A DNA stretch of 64,000 nucleotides, from NCBI RefSeq assembly GCF_003628505.1, contig NZ_RBZP01000008.1, positions 84,204 through 148,203 of the forward strand, read 5' to 3'. The position numbers were made by a program, and so were the translations under genes. This stretch comes from Oceanobacillus halophilus (lineage in GTDB: Bacteria; Bacillota; Bacilli; Bacillales; Amphibacillaceae). This document shows, in pieces, positions 29,384 to 39,279 of this stretch; the stretch's first letter is position 1, and each line of letters opens with the position of its first letter. The notes under the pieces were generated by a model. The model was not told the DNA's origin. It saw nothing but the letters and a program-made list of their open reading frames with translations, and did not search any database.

Positions 29384-30205
29384 ATGAAAAGGAGTAACCG
29401 ATTAGTAATATTAACTGAGTTTTTTATGGAAAATCCACGAAAACACATACAATTACCATTTTTTGTAGATCTTTGTGAAACTACTAAGTCATCCATTAGT
29501 GAAGACTTAGATATTATCGATAATGTTTTTAAAACCCAAGGGTTAGGCTATTTAGAAAGAACAACCGGTGCTGGAGGTGGGGTTAAATATATTCCTGAAA
29601 TCTCCTTGGAAAAAAGCTCCCAGTTTATTGAGGAATTGCGTAAAGAATTGCAAGATGCTAGTCGTATTTTGCCTGGTGGATATCTGTATATGAGTGATAT
29701 ATTGGGTAATCCGAAGTTAGTTAGAGAAATTGGACGTATTTTTGCTTCTCGCTTTTCTAAGTTAGACATTGATGTAGTAGTAACCGTGGCAACCAAAGGG
29801 ATTCCCTTGGCCTATGCTGTGGCATCTTTCTTGGAAGTGCCTGTTGTAATTGTAAGAAGAGACCCGAAAGTGACAGAAGGATCATCAGTTAGTATAAATT
29901 ATGTGTCCGGCTCATCGAGGAAAATACAAACGATGGTATTACCTAAGAGAAGTTTGAAGGAAGGTAGTAACGTTTGTATTATTGATGATTTCATGAAAGC
30001 TGGTGGTACGATTAATGGTATGATCAGTTTATTAAGCGAATTTAATGCACATGTAAAAGCTATTGGTGTATTAGCTGAGGCAGATGATGAAGAGGAAGAA
30101 CGAATTGTAACCAACTATACTTCGTTAATTAAAATTACAGATTTAGATTTGATACATAAAAAAATTGAAGTACTAGCAGGTAACTTTTTAGAAGATGTAT
30201 TATAA
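29384..30205 (+). CDS. purR: Purine operon repressor
   Basis: A 273-residue repressor of purine biosynthesis with an N-terminal winged helix (about 1-75) and a C-terminal phosphoribosyltransferase-like effector domain. VVTVATKGIPLAYAVASFL and the PRPP-binding loop VCIIDDFMKAGGTI (near residue 202) are evident. PRPP lowers DNA affinity. ATG 29384 lies six bases after GAGGTG. In B. subtilis yabJ (RidA) follows; here spoVG does. Confidence 0.95.
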   Translation: MKRSNRLVILTEFFMENPRKHIQLPFFVDLCETTKSSISEDLDIIDNVFKTQGLGYLERTTGAGGGVKYIPEISLEKSSQFIEELRKELQDASRILPGGYLYMSDILGNPKLVREIGRIFASRFSKLDIDVVVTVATKGIPLAYAVASFLEVPVVIVRRDPKVTEGSSVSINYVSGSSRKIQTMVLPKRSLKEGSNVCIIDDFMKAGGTINGMISLLSEFNAHVKAIGVLAEADDEEEERIVTNYTSLIKITDLDLIHKKIEVLAGNFLEDVL

Positions 30206-30220
30206 ATAAAATAGATTAAA

Positions 30221-30263
30221 AAGGCAAAAAAGGCTGAGAATATAGGCTTTTTTGCCTTATTTT
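30221..30263 (+). terminator. Terminator of purR
   Basis: AAGGCAAAAAAGGC pairs with GCTTTTTTGCCTT around an 11-nt loop, then TTTT. It separates purR from spoVG. Confidence 0.8.
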
Positions 30264-30318
30264 AATAGAGTAAAAAAAGTCTTTTTGAAAAATATATAAT
30301 TTTTTTTCTATTTTATGC

Positions 30319-30343
30319 AGGAATTTTAATAAATTTGTTGAAT
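30319..30343 (+). promoter_or_regulatory. Predicted sigma-H promoter of spoVG
   Basis: AGGAATTT (30319-30326) and GAAT (30340-30343) with about 13 bp between fit the sigma-H consensus (AGGAWWT ... GAAT). spoVG is the textbook sigma-H gene of B. subtilis, so the match is expected. Confidence 0.75.
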
Positions 30344-30381
30344 TAGTTAATAAGTTCTAAGGGAAAAGGTGGTGAGACATC

Positions 30382-30672
30382 ATGGAAGTAACCGACGTAA
30401 GATTACGCCGCGTGAATACAGAGGGCAGAATGCGCGCAATTGCATCAATTACATTGGATCAGGAATTTGTTGTACACGATATTCGGGTTATAGACGGTAA
30501 CAACGGATTATTTGTGGCAATGCCTTCCAAACGAACTCCTGACGGTGAATTCCGGGATATTGCACATCCAATTAATTCTGGAACACGTGCAAAAATCCAA
30601 GACGCAGTATTAGAGGAATACCACCGTGCTGGTGAAGCAGAGGTTGAATATGAAGAAGCAGGTGCTTCCTAA
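30382..30672 (+). CDS. spoVG: Regulatory nucleic-acid-binding protein SpoVG
   Basis: A 96-residue protein involved in cortex formation and septation; homologues bind RNA and [27 protein letters not shown] and [23 protein letters not shown] are nearly invariant in the family. SD AAGGTGGTGAG precedes ATG. It is preceded by a sigma-H type promoter and followed by a terminator, so it is probably monocistronic. Confidence 0.97.
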   Translation: MEVTDVRLRRVNTEGRMRAIASITLDQEFVVHDIRVIDGNNGLFVAMPSKRTPDGEFRDIAHPINSGTRAKIQDAVLEEYHRAGEAEVEYEEAGAS

Positions 30673-30690
30673 AACATGATTAACGAAAGG

Positions 30691-30724
30691 GGTCAAATCT
30701 ATCAAAGATTGACCTTCTTTTTTG
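30691..30724 (+). terminator. Terminator of spoVG
   Basis: GGTCAAATCT/AGATTGACC (one bulged base) then TTCTTTTTTG. Confidence 0.8.
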
Positions 30725-30729
30725 TATTC

Positions 30730-30850
30730 ACCTCTTTTCGAATGTTTTTTTGCCTTTAGCTACACTATTCTGAATTAAAGATATCTGCAGTCTATATAAA
30801 AAGTGAAGTAAAGTCTTGTTTTATCAACTGTAACTTTTAAAAGTCTTGCA
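30730..30850. repeat. Degenerate MITE remnant in the spoVG-glmU gap
   Basis: CCTCTTTTCG at 30731-30740 resembles the MITE terminus, and TTCTGAATTAAAGATATCTGC near 30769-30790 matches the subterminal block of copies A and D, followed by the AAAGTGAAGTAAAGTC block of copy A. The right terminus and the GC-rich interior are missing and no target duplication is seen. The remaining 130 bp up to the glmU promoter hold nothing recognisable. Confidence 0.5.
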
Positions 30851-30986
30851 AACGCAAAGTGAGAGTAAAAAAATTGTCCACCTCCTGTCTACTATCATCA
30901 AGTAATTAAGAACTCCTTATGTAAAATCTCCTTCCAAACTTTATACACAATGGAAAAAGTACCCATGCTATTAGATAATCAATGTG

Positions 30987-31015
30987 TTGAAATCAAACCT
31001 TGTTTAAGATATATT
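30987..31015 (+). promoter_or_regulatory. Promoter of glmU-prs
   Basis: TTGAAA (30987-30992), 17 bp, TATATT (31010-31015), about 30 bp before the glmU SD. Confidence 0.6.
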
Positions 31016-31051
31016 TTATAATGGATAAAAGTAATAATTGGAGGTTTCCTT

Positions 31052-32425
31052 ATGACGAATCGTTATGCTGTCATCTTGGCAGCGGGACAAGGAACAAGGA
31101 TGAAATCAAAGCTTTATAAAGTACTACACCCTGTGATGGGCCGCCCGATGGTTCAACATGTTATAGATCAATTAACCCCTCTTAACTTAGATGAGACAGT
31201 AACCATTGTGGGATTTGGTGCAGAAAAGGTAAAAGAAGTAATTGGTAATCAAAGTAATTATGTTATACAAGAGGAACAACTTGGAACTGGCCATGCTGTG
31301 ATGCAAGCAGAATCATTATTGAGCGATAAAGATGGGACAACAATCGTGGTTTGTGGTGATACACCATTAATAACAAATACCACTTTCGAGGCGCTTTTTG
31401 AACATCATGAGAAGGAAGGTGCAAGTGCAACTATCTTAACTGCCAAAGCTGATGATCCTGCTGGATATGGGAGAGTAATACGAAATGCTGAAAATGAAGT
31501 AGAACGAATCGTTGAACATAAGGACGCAAATGATGCAGAGCTCCAAGTATCGGAAATAAACACAGGTACATATTGTTTTGATAACCAGGCACTCTTTGCT
31601 GCATTAAAAGAAGTATCTAATGATAATGCTCAGGGTGAATATTATTTGCCAGATGTCATTGAAATACTTAGGGGCAAAGAAGAAAAAGTTAGTGCATTTA
31701 TGACCGAACATTTTGAAGAGACGCTCGGAGTTAATGATCGTGTTGCTTTAGCAAAGGCTGAAAAAATCATGAAAAAGCGAATTAATGAGAAGCATATGAG
31801 AAATGGTGTTTCTATTATTGATCCAGATAATACATATATTCAGTCGAATGTTACCATTGAATCAGATGTTGTCATTCATCCTGGATCTGTGCTTAAAGGA
31901 TCAACAATCATTAAAGAAGATGCAGAAATAGGCCCTAATACGGAAATTACCAATTGTCAAGTTGGAGAAGGTACTGTCATTAAACATAGTGTGGCTTCGG
32001 ATAGTAATATTGGGCAACATGTTAATATTGGACCGTTCGCACATATACGTCCAGAATCAGTTGTAGGCAATGGAGCGAAAGTTGGAAACTTCGTGGAAAT
32101 CAAAAAGACAAAAATGGGCGAAGGTAGCAAGGCATCTCACTTAAGTTACCTAGGAGATGCAGATGTTGGGAGCAATGTGAACATTGGATGTGGTACAATA
32201 ACAGTGAACTATGATGGAACTAATAAATACCTAACAACGATAGAAGACGACGCGTTTATCGGTTGTAACTCCAATTTAATTGCACCAGTTACTATTGGAA
32301 AAGGGTCATATGTTGCTGCTGGATCTACCATTACAAAAGATGTACCAACAGAGGCATTGTCTGTTGCCAGAGCAAGACAAACAAATAAAGAAGGATATGT
32401 AACAAAATTAAAAAATAGAAAATGA
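31052..32425 (+). CDS. glmU: Bifunctional GlcNAc-1-phosphate uridyltransferase / glucosamine-1-phosphate acetyltransferase
   Basis: A 457-residue trimeric enzyme (GcaD) making UDP-N-acetylglucosamine for peptidoglycan and teichoic acids. The N-terminal uridyltransferase domain opens with [12 protein letters not shown] and has [10 protein letters not shown] and CGDTPLI. The C-terminal left-handed beta-helix of hexapeptide repeats (about 255-440) has [25 protein letters not shown] with the acetyltransferase site. SD TTGGAGG. It is 22 bp before prs and cotranscribed with it. Confidence 0.97.
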   Translation: MTNRYAVILAAGQGTRMKSKLYKVLHPVMGRPMVQHVIDQLTPLNLDETVTIVGFGAEKVKEVIGNQSNYVIQEEQLGTGHAVMQAESLLSDKDGTTIVVCGDTPLITNTTFEALFEHHEKEGASATILTAKADDPAGYGRVIRNAENEVERIVEHKDANDAELQVSEINTGTYCFDNQALFAALKEVSNDNAQGEYYLPDVIEILRGKEEKVSAFMTEHFEETLGVNDRVALAKAEKIMKKRINEKHMRNGVSIIDPDNTYIQSNVTIESDVVIHPGSVLKGSTIIKEDAEIGPNTEITNCQVGEGTVIKHSVASDSNIGQHVNIGPFAHIRPESVVGNGAKVGNFVEIKKTKMGEGSKASHLSYLGDADVGSNVNIGCGTITVNYDGTNKYLTTIEDDAFIGCNSNLIAPVTIGKGSYVAAGSTITKDVPTEALSVARARQTNKEGYVTKLKNRK

Positions 32426-32447
32426 GATTAACGGAGGGTTAAAATCC

Positions 32448-33401
32448 ATGTCATCAAGTTACAGCGACTCATCGTTGAAGGTGTTATCACTTAATTCAAA
32501 TCCAAAATTAGCAAGGGATATTGCAGATCACATTGGTGTTCAATTAGGAAAGTGTACAATATCCAGATTTAGTGATGGTGAAGTACAAATTAATATCGAG
32601 GAAAGTATCCGAGGCTGTGATGTTTATGTTATTCAATCAACATGTGCTCCGGTTAATCAACATATAATGGAATTACTAATCATGATTGATGCCTTAAAAC
32701 GAGCATCGGCCAAATCGATTAATATTGTTATGCCATACTACGGCTATGCTAGACAAGATCGGAAAGCTCGTTCTAGAGAACCTATTGCAGCTAAATTAGT
32801 GGCAGATTTAATTACAACGGCAGGAGCTAATCGCGTAATTACGCTTGATTTACATGCTCCACAAATACAAGGATTCTTTGATATTCCGATTGACCACTTA
32901 CAAGGTGTTCCCATTTTATCGAATTATATTGAATCAAAAGGACTAGAAGACCCTATTATAGTTTCACCTGACCATGGTGGGGTAACACGTGCTCGGAAAA
33001 TGGCAGATCGGTTAAAAGCTCCAATCGGTATTATTGATAAGCGACGTCCTCGTCCGAACGTTGCTGAAGTAATGAATATAATTGGTAATATAGAAGGAAA
33101 AACAGCGATACTAGTTGATGATATTATTGATACAGCTGGAACGATTACTTTAGCTGCAAATGCATTAATTGAAAATGGTGCAAAAGAAGTGTATGCATGC
33201 TGCACACACCCAGTACTATCAGGACCGGCTATCGAGAGGATTGAGAACTCTAAGATTAAGGAATTAGTGGTTACTAATAGCATTCCATTACCGGCAGAAA
33301 AAAATATTGAAAAAATTACGACACTATCTGTTGCGCCTCTAATAGGGGAAGCGATAATTCGTGTCCATGAATTACAATCTGTAAGTATTCTTTTCGATTA
33401 A
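32448..33401 (+). CDS. prs: Ribose-phosphate pyrophosphokinase
   Basis: A 317-residue hexameric enzyme that makes PRPP, used for purines, pyrimidines, NAD, His and Trp, and sensed by PurR encoded nearby. [28 protein letters not shown], the loop [32 protein letters not shown] (metal site) and [13 protein letters not shown] (PRPP loop) are all present. SD GGAGGG. Confidence 0.97.
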   Translation: MSSSYSDSSLKVLSLNSNPKLARDIADHIGVQLGKCTISRFSDGEVQINIEESIRGCDVYVIQSTCAPVNQHIMELLIMIDALKRASAKSINIVMPYYGYARQDRKARSREPIAAKLVADLITTAGANRVITLDLHAPQIQGFFDIPIDHLQGVPILSNYIESKGLEDPIIVSPDHGGVTRARKMADRLKAPIGIIDKRRPRPNVAEVMNIIGNIEGKTAILVDDIIDTAGTITLAANALIENGAKEVYACCTHPVLSGPAIERIENSKIKELVVTNSIPLPAEKNIEKITTLSVAPLIGEAIIRVHELQSVSILFD

Positions 33402-33408
33402 TTGTAAT

Positions 33409-33434
33409 GTTTAGATTGCCTTAGTATAGGGAAT
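33409..33434 (+). promoter_or_regulatory. Possible sigma-B promoter of ctc
   Basis: GTTTAG (33409-33414), 14 bp, GGGAAT (33429-33434) matches the sigma-B consensus (GTTTAA, 12-15 bp, GGGTAT) at 10 of 12 positions. B. subtilis ctc is the original sigma-B-dependent gene. The leader to ctc would be about 95 nt. Confidence 0.5.
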
Positions 33435-33538
33435 AAATGTATTGACTTAAAAATAGCTCCATGAAGAAAATGAGAATTATTAAAACAATGTATGGAATTT
33501 CAATGTTTTAGTATTAAAATATCTGGAGGATGATAACT

Positions 33539-34153
33539 ATGTCAGTTACATTAAAAGCAATAAAACGAAATGATCTTACGCGATCCAATACAAAAACTTT
33601 AAGAGAAAATGGACAAGTTCCTGCTGTGGTTTATGGAAAACAAAAAGAGCCACAAGCTATTGCAGTGGACAGTATTGAGTTAGTAAAAGTAATTCGTGAT
33701 AATGGGAAAAACGCTGTACTTTCACTTGCTTTAGATACAGATAACACCGTTGATGTCATGTTTTATGATTATCAAGTAGACCCTCTAAAAGATAACTTAG
33801 TACATGTTGACTTTTATATGGCCGATATGTCTGAAGCAAGAGATGTGTCTGTTCCAATAAGATTAGAAGGCGAGCCAAATGGACAAGGGGTTCTCCAACA
33901 ACCTTTATTTGAAGTTCAAGTTCGTGCAAAACCAAATGATATACCTGAAGAAGTCACAGTAGATATATCTAGTCTTGAAATAGGAGATGTTATTACAATT
34001 GCTGATTTGCCGGCAAACAATAAATATGAATTTATTGATGACCCAGAATCAACAGTTGCTACAGTCCTTGCTCCGGATACAAACGTTGCAGAAGAGCATG
34101 CCGAAGAAGTAGAAGAAGCAGAGGCGGGCGAAGAAGAATCAGGAGAAGAATAG
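33539..34153 (+). CDS. ctc: General stress / 50S ribosomal protein L25 (TL5/Ctc)
   Basis: A 204-residue protein of the bL25 family, long form with a C-terminal TL5 domain, which binds 5S rRNA in the ribosome. The N-terminal part (about 1-93) has VVYGKQKEPQAIAV; the C-terminal part has PVDISSLEIGDVITIADLP-like sequence; it ends in an acidic tail (about 185-204, mostly Glu/Ala). ATG 33539 stands nine bases after GGAGG; ATG 33530 is in frame but overlaps the SD. Confidence 0.93.
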   Translation: MSVTLKAIKRNDLTRSNTKTLRENGQVPAVVYGKQKEPQAIAVDSIELVKVIRDNGKNAVLSLALDTDNTVDVMFYDYQVDPLKDNLVHVDFYMADMSEARDVSVPIRLEGEPNGQGVLQQPLFEVQVRAKPNDIPEEVTVDISSLEIGDVITIADLPANNKYEFIDDPESTVATVLAPDTNVAEEHAEEVEEAEAGEEESGEE

Positions 34154-34200
34154 AGTATGATCAACCCTATTACTTCCCAAGTGTGTAAATAAATTCAATA

Positions 34201-34250
34201 ATCCCCTTCCTTTAAGAAAAAGTACCTATTTTCTTAGTGGGAGGGATTGT
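34201..34250 (+). terminator. Terminator of ctc
   Basis: ATCCCCTTCC...AAGAAAA on the left pairs with TTTTCTTAGTGGGAGGGAT on the right with mismatches, followed by TGTTGT. Moderate quality. The rest of the gap to pth (34251-34420) shows no clear element. Confidence 0.6.
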
Positions 34251-34483
34251 TGTATTTGTAATAAACCTTCTCCAAGAAAAAAGTTAATTCTTTATATCGA
34301 CTTTTTTATTATAGTGTGCAAACTAGTATAGAATGATTATGGTGATGCTCTCGCTTTAGCAACATTACATGACGTTTTCTAATCTTAATTAAGAGTGGAT
34401 AATAAATAATGAGGTAGTTAAAGATGGTTTTTAATATATTTAATATAAAAAGATCAAAATCTAATAAAGGAAGCCAGCAAAAA

Positions 34484-35050
34484 ATGAAATGTATTGTAGG
34501 ATTAGGAAACCCAGGTAAGAAATATGAGAATACGAGACATAATGTAGGATTTATGGTAGTTGATGAATTAGCTAGAAGAAACGGATGGCAAATAAATAAA
34601 TCCAAATTTAAAGGTACTTTTGTCATGGAGCAATTTGGAGGAGAAAAAGTTATCCTACTTAAACCTCAGACATATATGAATCTTTCCGGTGAATCGATAC
34701 GTGCACTTATTGATTTTTATAATATTGAAATTGACGATATTGTCGTAATATATGATGACTTAGATTTACCACCAGGAAAAATACGTTTACGTCAAAAAGG
34801 CGGTCATGGCGGCCATAATGGGGTTAGAAATACAATTGACCATCTAGGTACCAAGGATTTTAAGCGTATTCGTGTAGGCATAGGAAGACCGTCTACTAAT
34901 ATGCCAGTAATTGATTATGTTTTGGGGACTTTTCCAAAAAGTGATCAGGAAAATATGCAAACAAGTATTAGTAAATCAGCAGACGCTTGCGAATCCTGGT
35001 TAAAAGGAAAACCTTATTTAGAAGTAATGAATGATTATAATAATAGTTAA
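34484..35050 (+). CDS. pth: Peptidyl-tRNA hydrolase
   Basis: A 188-residue enzyme (SpoVC in B. subtilis) that frees tRNA from stalled peptidyl-tRNA. IVGLGNPGKKYENTRHNVGFMVV supplies the catalytic His; KPQTYMNLSGES and VIYDDLDLPPGKIRLRQKGGHGGHNG are the other family blocks. An upstream in-frame ATG at 34424 also has a fair SD and would add 20 residues, but MKCIVGLGNPG from 34484 (AAAGGAAG, ten bases upstream) agrees with the B. subtilis start. Confidence 0.95.
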   Translation: MKCIVGLGNPGKKYENTRHNVGFMVVDELARRNGWQINKSKFKGTFVMEQFGGEKVILLKPQTYMNLSGESIRALIDFYNIEIDDIVVIYDDLDLPPGKIRLRQKGGHGGHNGVRNTIDHLGTKDFKRIRVGIGRPSTNMPVIDYVLGTFPKSDQENMQTSISKSADACESWLKGKPYLEVMNDYNNS

Positions 35051-35176
35051 TAATATCAATGATGACTAGCACGAAAGCTTAACCTAACACTTTTCCCTTC
35101 AATCTATAAAGTAATGGTTCACTTACTGAAGCTTTGCAATATATACTGTTTGGTTGTATGTATAATATATCTCTAT

Positions 35177-35217
35177 TCGGATAAACTTTTAATAAAGTTT
35201 TGATTCACGTTATCCGA
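35177..35217 (+). promoter_or_regulatory. Stem-loop abutting the fin ribosome binding site
   Basis: TCGGATAA (35177-35184) pairs perfectly with TTATCCGA (35210-35217), and an inner AAACTT/AAGTTT stem extends it. The SD GAGGAGG begins in the last bases of the 3' arm. A TATAAT at 35161-35166 would place the transcript start just before the hairpin. Confidence 0.5.
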
Positions 35218-35229
35218 GGAGGAATATAG

Positions 35230-35460
35230 GTGTCCATTGTTTATAATTGCAGACACTGTGGAAATGAAATAGGAAAATTGGAAAACCAGATAATCGATAC
35301 ATCCATGTTAGGATTTGATCATCTATCCATGGAGGAAAAAAAGGAAATGATCCAATATCAATCAAATGGTGATATCCATGTAAAAACAATTTGTGAAAGC
35401 TGCGAAGAAACACTAGGACAGCATCCACATTATCATGAATTGGATTTCTTTATACAATAG
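35230..35460 (+). CDS. fin: Anti-sigma-F factor Fin
   Basis: A 76-residue zinc-finger protein (YabK) that ends sigma-F activity in the forespore and helps the switch to sigma-G. Two Cys pairs are visible: YNCRHCGNEIG near the N-terminus and TICESCEETLG near residue 56. The C-terminus HYHELDFFIQ is conserved. The start is GTG 35230 after GAGGAGG. It lies between pth and mfd as in Bacillus. Confidence 0.93.
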   Translation: MSIVYNCRHCGNEIGKLENQIIDTSMLGFDHLSMEEKKEMIQYQSNGDIHVKTICESCEETLGQHPHYHELDFFIQ

Positions 35461-35470
35461 TATAAGCAAG

Positions 35471-35500
35471 AAAAGCTTTGGTATTAGACCAAAGCATTTT
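35471..35500 (+). terminator. Terminator of fin
   Basis: GCTTTGG/CCAAAGC stem with flanking A/T pairs and TTTTT. Confidence 0.85.
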
Positions 35501-35539
35501 TGCGCTTAGTATGAAAGTGCAATAAGCGGGGGTTTAACG

Positions 35540-38500
35540 ATGAAAGGAATTAATCATTATTTACAATCACAGGAAGATATACAGTCTATTATTAATGGTA
35601 TAACTAGTGGTATGAATGAGCAGCTAGTTGCTGGTCTATCTGGTTCTGCTAGAAGTATGCTAGTTTCTGTTGTTAACGAATCTATTACTAAACCAGTATT
35701 ATTAGTAACACATCAACTGGTACATGCTCAGCAACTGCACGATGATTTGGTGGACTTTGTAGGGGAAGAAAATGTACATTTATATCCTGTAAATGAGTTA
35801 ATCGCTTCTGAAATAGCATTTTCAAGTCCAGAATTGAGAAGTCAGCGAATTGAGGCATTAACATCATGGTCACAGAATAAATCGGGAATTTTAATTGCTC
35901 CTGTAGCAGCATTAAAGCGTATTCTACCCCCGCCAAGTTATTGGAGTAGATATCAATTAAAGTTTACTCTTGGTGAGGAAATTGATATTGATAAATATCT
36001 CGCATCTCTTGTAGATATGGGGTATGAACGTGCATCGATGGTGTCCACCCCTGGGGAATTTAGCAAGCGAGGTGGGATTATTGATATATATCCAATAACC
36101 GAGGAAAATCCGGTTCGAGTAGAGTTGTTCGATGAAGAAATTGACTCTATACGCTATTTTGATGCTGAAACTCAACGTTCACTAGAGAAACGAAATGAAA
36201 TTATTGTTGGACCAGCATCTGAGTTGTTATTGACTGATGAAGATATCCATTCCTCAGCAGAGCGGTTAGAAACAGCACTAGCAGAATCGTTGAAAAAGAT
36301 GAAAAAATCAGAGACAAAAGAGAATTTGATTGAAGTCATCGAAGCAGATATTGGTCGGTTAAAAAATCTAGAGAGATTTCAAGAAATGTATAAATATATC
36401 GGATTTCTATATGAAAAGCCTGCTAGTTTGTTAGATTATCTAACGCAAGATGGGCTTGTAGTGCTAGATGAGATGAGCAGAATTCAGGAAACGGCTAATA
36501 GTTTGGACACAGAAGAAGCAGAATGGTATAGTAGTTTGCTTGAGGCAGGAAAGATGGTTCGAAACAGCAGATTTTCCTATGATTGGCAAACTGTATTGGA
36601 TAATATGACCCAACAGCGGATGTATATGTCTGTTTTTTTACGACATATACCAAATACAAACCCGCAGAATATTATCAATCTTTCTTCCCGAGCTATGCAG
36701 GAATTTCATGGTCAAATGCATTTATTTAAAAATGAACTAATCCGCTGGAAGAAAGGGGATTTTTCTGTCGTTATTTTAGCCCCAAATGAAAAGCGGGCGG
36801 AAAAGATTCATTCTATTCTCATGGATTATGATGTGGAAGCCGCTATTTCTAAGCAATTAACGTTACCAGTTAATAAACCTACGATAGCTATAGGAAATAT
36901 CAATAGCGGAATAGAACTTCCAATGCATAAGCTTGTAATAATTACCGAAAATGAATTATTTAAAAAGCGAATGAAACGAGCAAGAAAACAGCAAAAGATC
37001 TCCAATGCAGAACGTATAAAGAGTTACCAAGAGTTAAAGGTCGGCGATTATGTTGTTCATGCTAATCATGGGGTCGGTAAATACTTAGGAATAGAAACAT
37101 TAAAATTAAACGATTTGCATAAGGACTTTATGCTTATTCGTTATTCTGGTGACGACAAATTATATGTTCCTATTGATCAAATTGATTTAGTTCAAAAATA
37201 CGTTGCAGCAGAAGGAAAAGAACCAAAACTATATAAATTAGGTGGAACAGAATGGACGAAAGTTAAAAGAAAAGTCCAATCAAGTGTAGAAGATATTGCG
37301 GATGATTTAATCAAGCTTTATGCCGAAAGAGAAGCTAGAAAAGGATATGCATTTTCTAAGGATACAGAGATGCAACGAGAATTTGAAGCATCTTTCCCAT
37401 ATCAGGAGACGGAAGATCAATTACGTTGTATTGAAGAAATCAAAGCTGATATGGAAAAAGAACAGCCAATGGATCGTTTGTTATGTGGTGATGTTGGTTA
37501 TGGGAAAACAGAGGTAGCGATTCGTGCTGCTTTTAAGGCAGTGATGGATGGAAAGCAAGTTGCATTATTGGTGCCAACAACCATTCTTGCCCAACAGCAT
37601 TATGAAACGATTCGAGAAAGATTTCAGGATTATCCTATTAATATCGGGCTACTTAGCAGGTTTCGTACTAAAAAACAACAAACGGAAACAATCAATGGCA
37701 TCAACAAAGGAACGATGGATGTGGTTATTGGAACGCATCGTGTATTGTCAAAAGACATTCAGTTCCGTGATTTAGGTCTACTAATAGTAGATGAAGAGCA
37801 GCGTTTTGGAGTGAAACATAAAGAGAAAATTAAACAAATGAAATCTAATGTGGATGTTCTTACTCTAACTGCAACACCAATACCAAGAACATTGCATATG
37901 TCAATGCTAGGTGTTCGCGACCTTTCTGTTATTGAAACCCCTCCAGAAAATCGTTTCCCTATTCAAACGTATGTAATGGAATATAATCCTATACTGGTGA
38001 GAGAAGCGATTGAACGAGAAATGGCGCGTGGCGGCCAGATTTTCTTCTTATATAATCGTGTAGAAAATATTGATAAGGTAGCACGTGATGTTGGTATGCT
38101 TGTTCCAGAGGCAAGAGTAGCTGTTGCTCATGGAAGAATGACAGAAACAGAATTAGAAAATGTTATTGTAAGCTTTTTAGAAGGGGAATTTGATGTCCTC
38201 GTTAGTACGACAATCATTGAGACGGGTGTTGATATCCCGAATGTAAATACGTTAATAGTAAGCAATGCCGATCATATGGGTCTAAGTCAATTGTATCAAT
38301 TACGTGGTCGTGTTGGACGTTCGAATCGAGTAGCCTATGCTTATTTCACATATCAAAAAGATAAGGTGTTAACGGAAGTTGCTGAAAAGAGATTGCAAGC
38401 AATAAAGGAATTCACAGAATTAGGATCCGGTTTTAAAATTGCGATGCGTGATTTGTCTATTCGTGGGGCAGGAAATTTATTAGGCTCTCAGCAGCATGGA

Positions 38501-39061
38501 TTTATAGATTCAGTAGGATTTGATATGTACTCGCAAATGCTGAAAGAGGCTATTGACGCACGAAAAGAAGGAAAAGAGATTGAAGGGATTGCTCCATTTG
38601 AGCCAGAATTAACGCTTAAATTAGATGCCTATATTCCAGATGATTACATTAAAGATGAGAAGCAAAAGATAGAAGTTTATAAACATTTTCGTTCACTGGA
38701 AACAGCTCAGCAAGTGAGTGATTTAAAAGACGAGTTAATAGATCGGTTCAGTGATTATCCGGTTGAGGTTGGAAACTTATTTATTGTATCGACTCTGAAA
38801 ATGTATGCAAAGAAAGAACGAGTAGAATCAATAGTAGAAAAGAATAAAAAGATTACACTTCTGGTAGAAGAAGAGAGAAGTCAAAAAATTGATGGCTCTA
38901 AGCTATTTGAATTAGCGAATGAGTTTGGCAGAAATGTGCAGTTAGGTACCGAGAATAATAAATTGAAGATTGTATTTAAGTATTCGGTACCATCACCAAA
39001 TCGTTTTGAAATTGTTGAGGATTTTATAAAAAAATTAGCTACAGTGGATAGAAATGGCTAA
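35540..39061 (+). CDS. mfd: Transcription-repair coupling factor
   Basis: A 1173-residue SF2 translocase that removes RNA polymerase stalled at lesions and recruits UvrA. In order: UvrB-like module (about 1-350), RNA-polymerase interaction domain with VGDYVVHANHGVGKYLGIETL (near 495-515), helicase domains with GDVGYGKTEVAIRAAF, DEEQRFGV, LTLTATPIPRTLHMSM and TTIIETGVDIPN, TRG motif and C-terminal UvrA-binding domain. Length equals the family. SD is a modest AGCGGGGG. It follows fin and precedes spoVT. Confidence 0.98.
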   Translation: MKGINHYLQSQEDIQSIINGITSGMNEQLVAGLSGSARSMLVSVVNESITKPVLLVTHQLVHAQQLHDDLVDFVGEENVHLYPVNELIASEIAFSSPELRSQRIEALTSWSQNKSGILIAPVAALKRILPPPSYWSRYQLKFTLGEEIDIDKYLASLVDMGYERASMVSTPGEFSKRGGIIDIYPITEENPVRVELFDEEIDSIRYFDAETQRSLEKRNEIIVGPASELLLTDEDIHSSAERLETALAESLKKMKKSETKENLIEVIEADIGRLKNLERFQEMYKYIGFLYEKPASLLDYLTQDGLVVLDEMSRIQETANSLDTEEAEWYSSLLEAGKMVRNSRFSYDWQTVLDNMTQQRMYMSVFLRHIPNTNPQNIINLSSRAMQEFHGQMHLFKNELIRWKKGDFSVVILAPNEKRAEKIHSILMDYDVEAAISKQLTLPVNKPTIAIGNINSGIELPMHKLVIITENELFKKRMKRARKQQKISNAERIKSYQELKVGDYVVHANHGVGKYLGIETLKLNDLHKDFMLIRYSGDDKLYVPIDQIDLVQKYVAAEGKEPKLYKLGGTEWTKVKRKVQSSVEDIADDLIKLYAEREARKGYAFSKDTEMQREFEASFPYQETEDQLRCIEEIKADMEKEQPMDRLLCGDVGYGKTEVAIRAAFKAVMDGKQVALLVPTTILAQQHYETIRERFQDYPINIGLLSRFRTKKQQTETINGINKGTMDVVIGTHRVLSKDIQFRDLGLLIVDEEQRFGVKHKEKIKQMKSNVDVLTLTATPIPRTLHMSMLGVRDLSVIETPPENRFPIQTYVMEYNPILVREAIEREMARGGQIFFLYNRVENIDKVARDVGMLVPEARVAVAHGRMTETELENVIVSFLEGEFDVLVSTTIIETGVDIPNVNTLIVSNADHMGLSQLYQLRGRVGRSNRVAYAYFTYQKDKVLTEVAEKRLQAIKEFTELGSGFKIAMRDLSIRGAGNLLGSQQHGFIDSVGFDMYSQMLKEAIDARKEGKEIEGIAPFEPELTLKLDAYIPDDYIKDEKQKIEVYKHFRSLETAQQVSDLKDELIDRFSDYPVEVGNLFIVSTLKMYAKKERVESIVEKNKKITLLVEEERSQKIDGSKLFELANEFGRNVQLGTENNKLKIVFKYSVPSPNRFEIVEDFIKKLATVDRNG

Positions 39062-39279
39062 AAAATTGGTAGGTTATGTATAGTTCTTCTTGAGTTGTCT
39101 TATACTAAAAGCACACCTGGTGATTATGAAACATCCCGAGAGTTTTTATTAGTGGCTTTGGCTCGGTAAACACTTATTTATGAGCCGTCGTTACACTTAT
39201 CCAGAAGAAAGCTTATACTTTCTAATCTGTGGAAAAAACGGAAGCAAGTATAATCATCATAGAAAGTGAGGATACTCAA

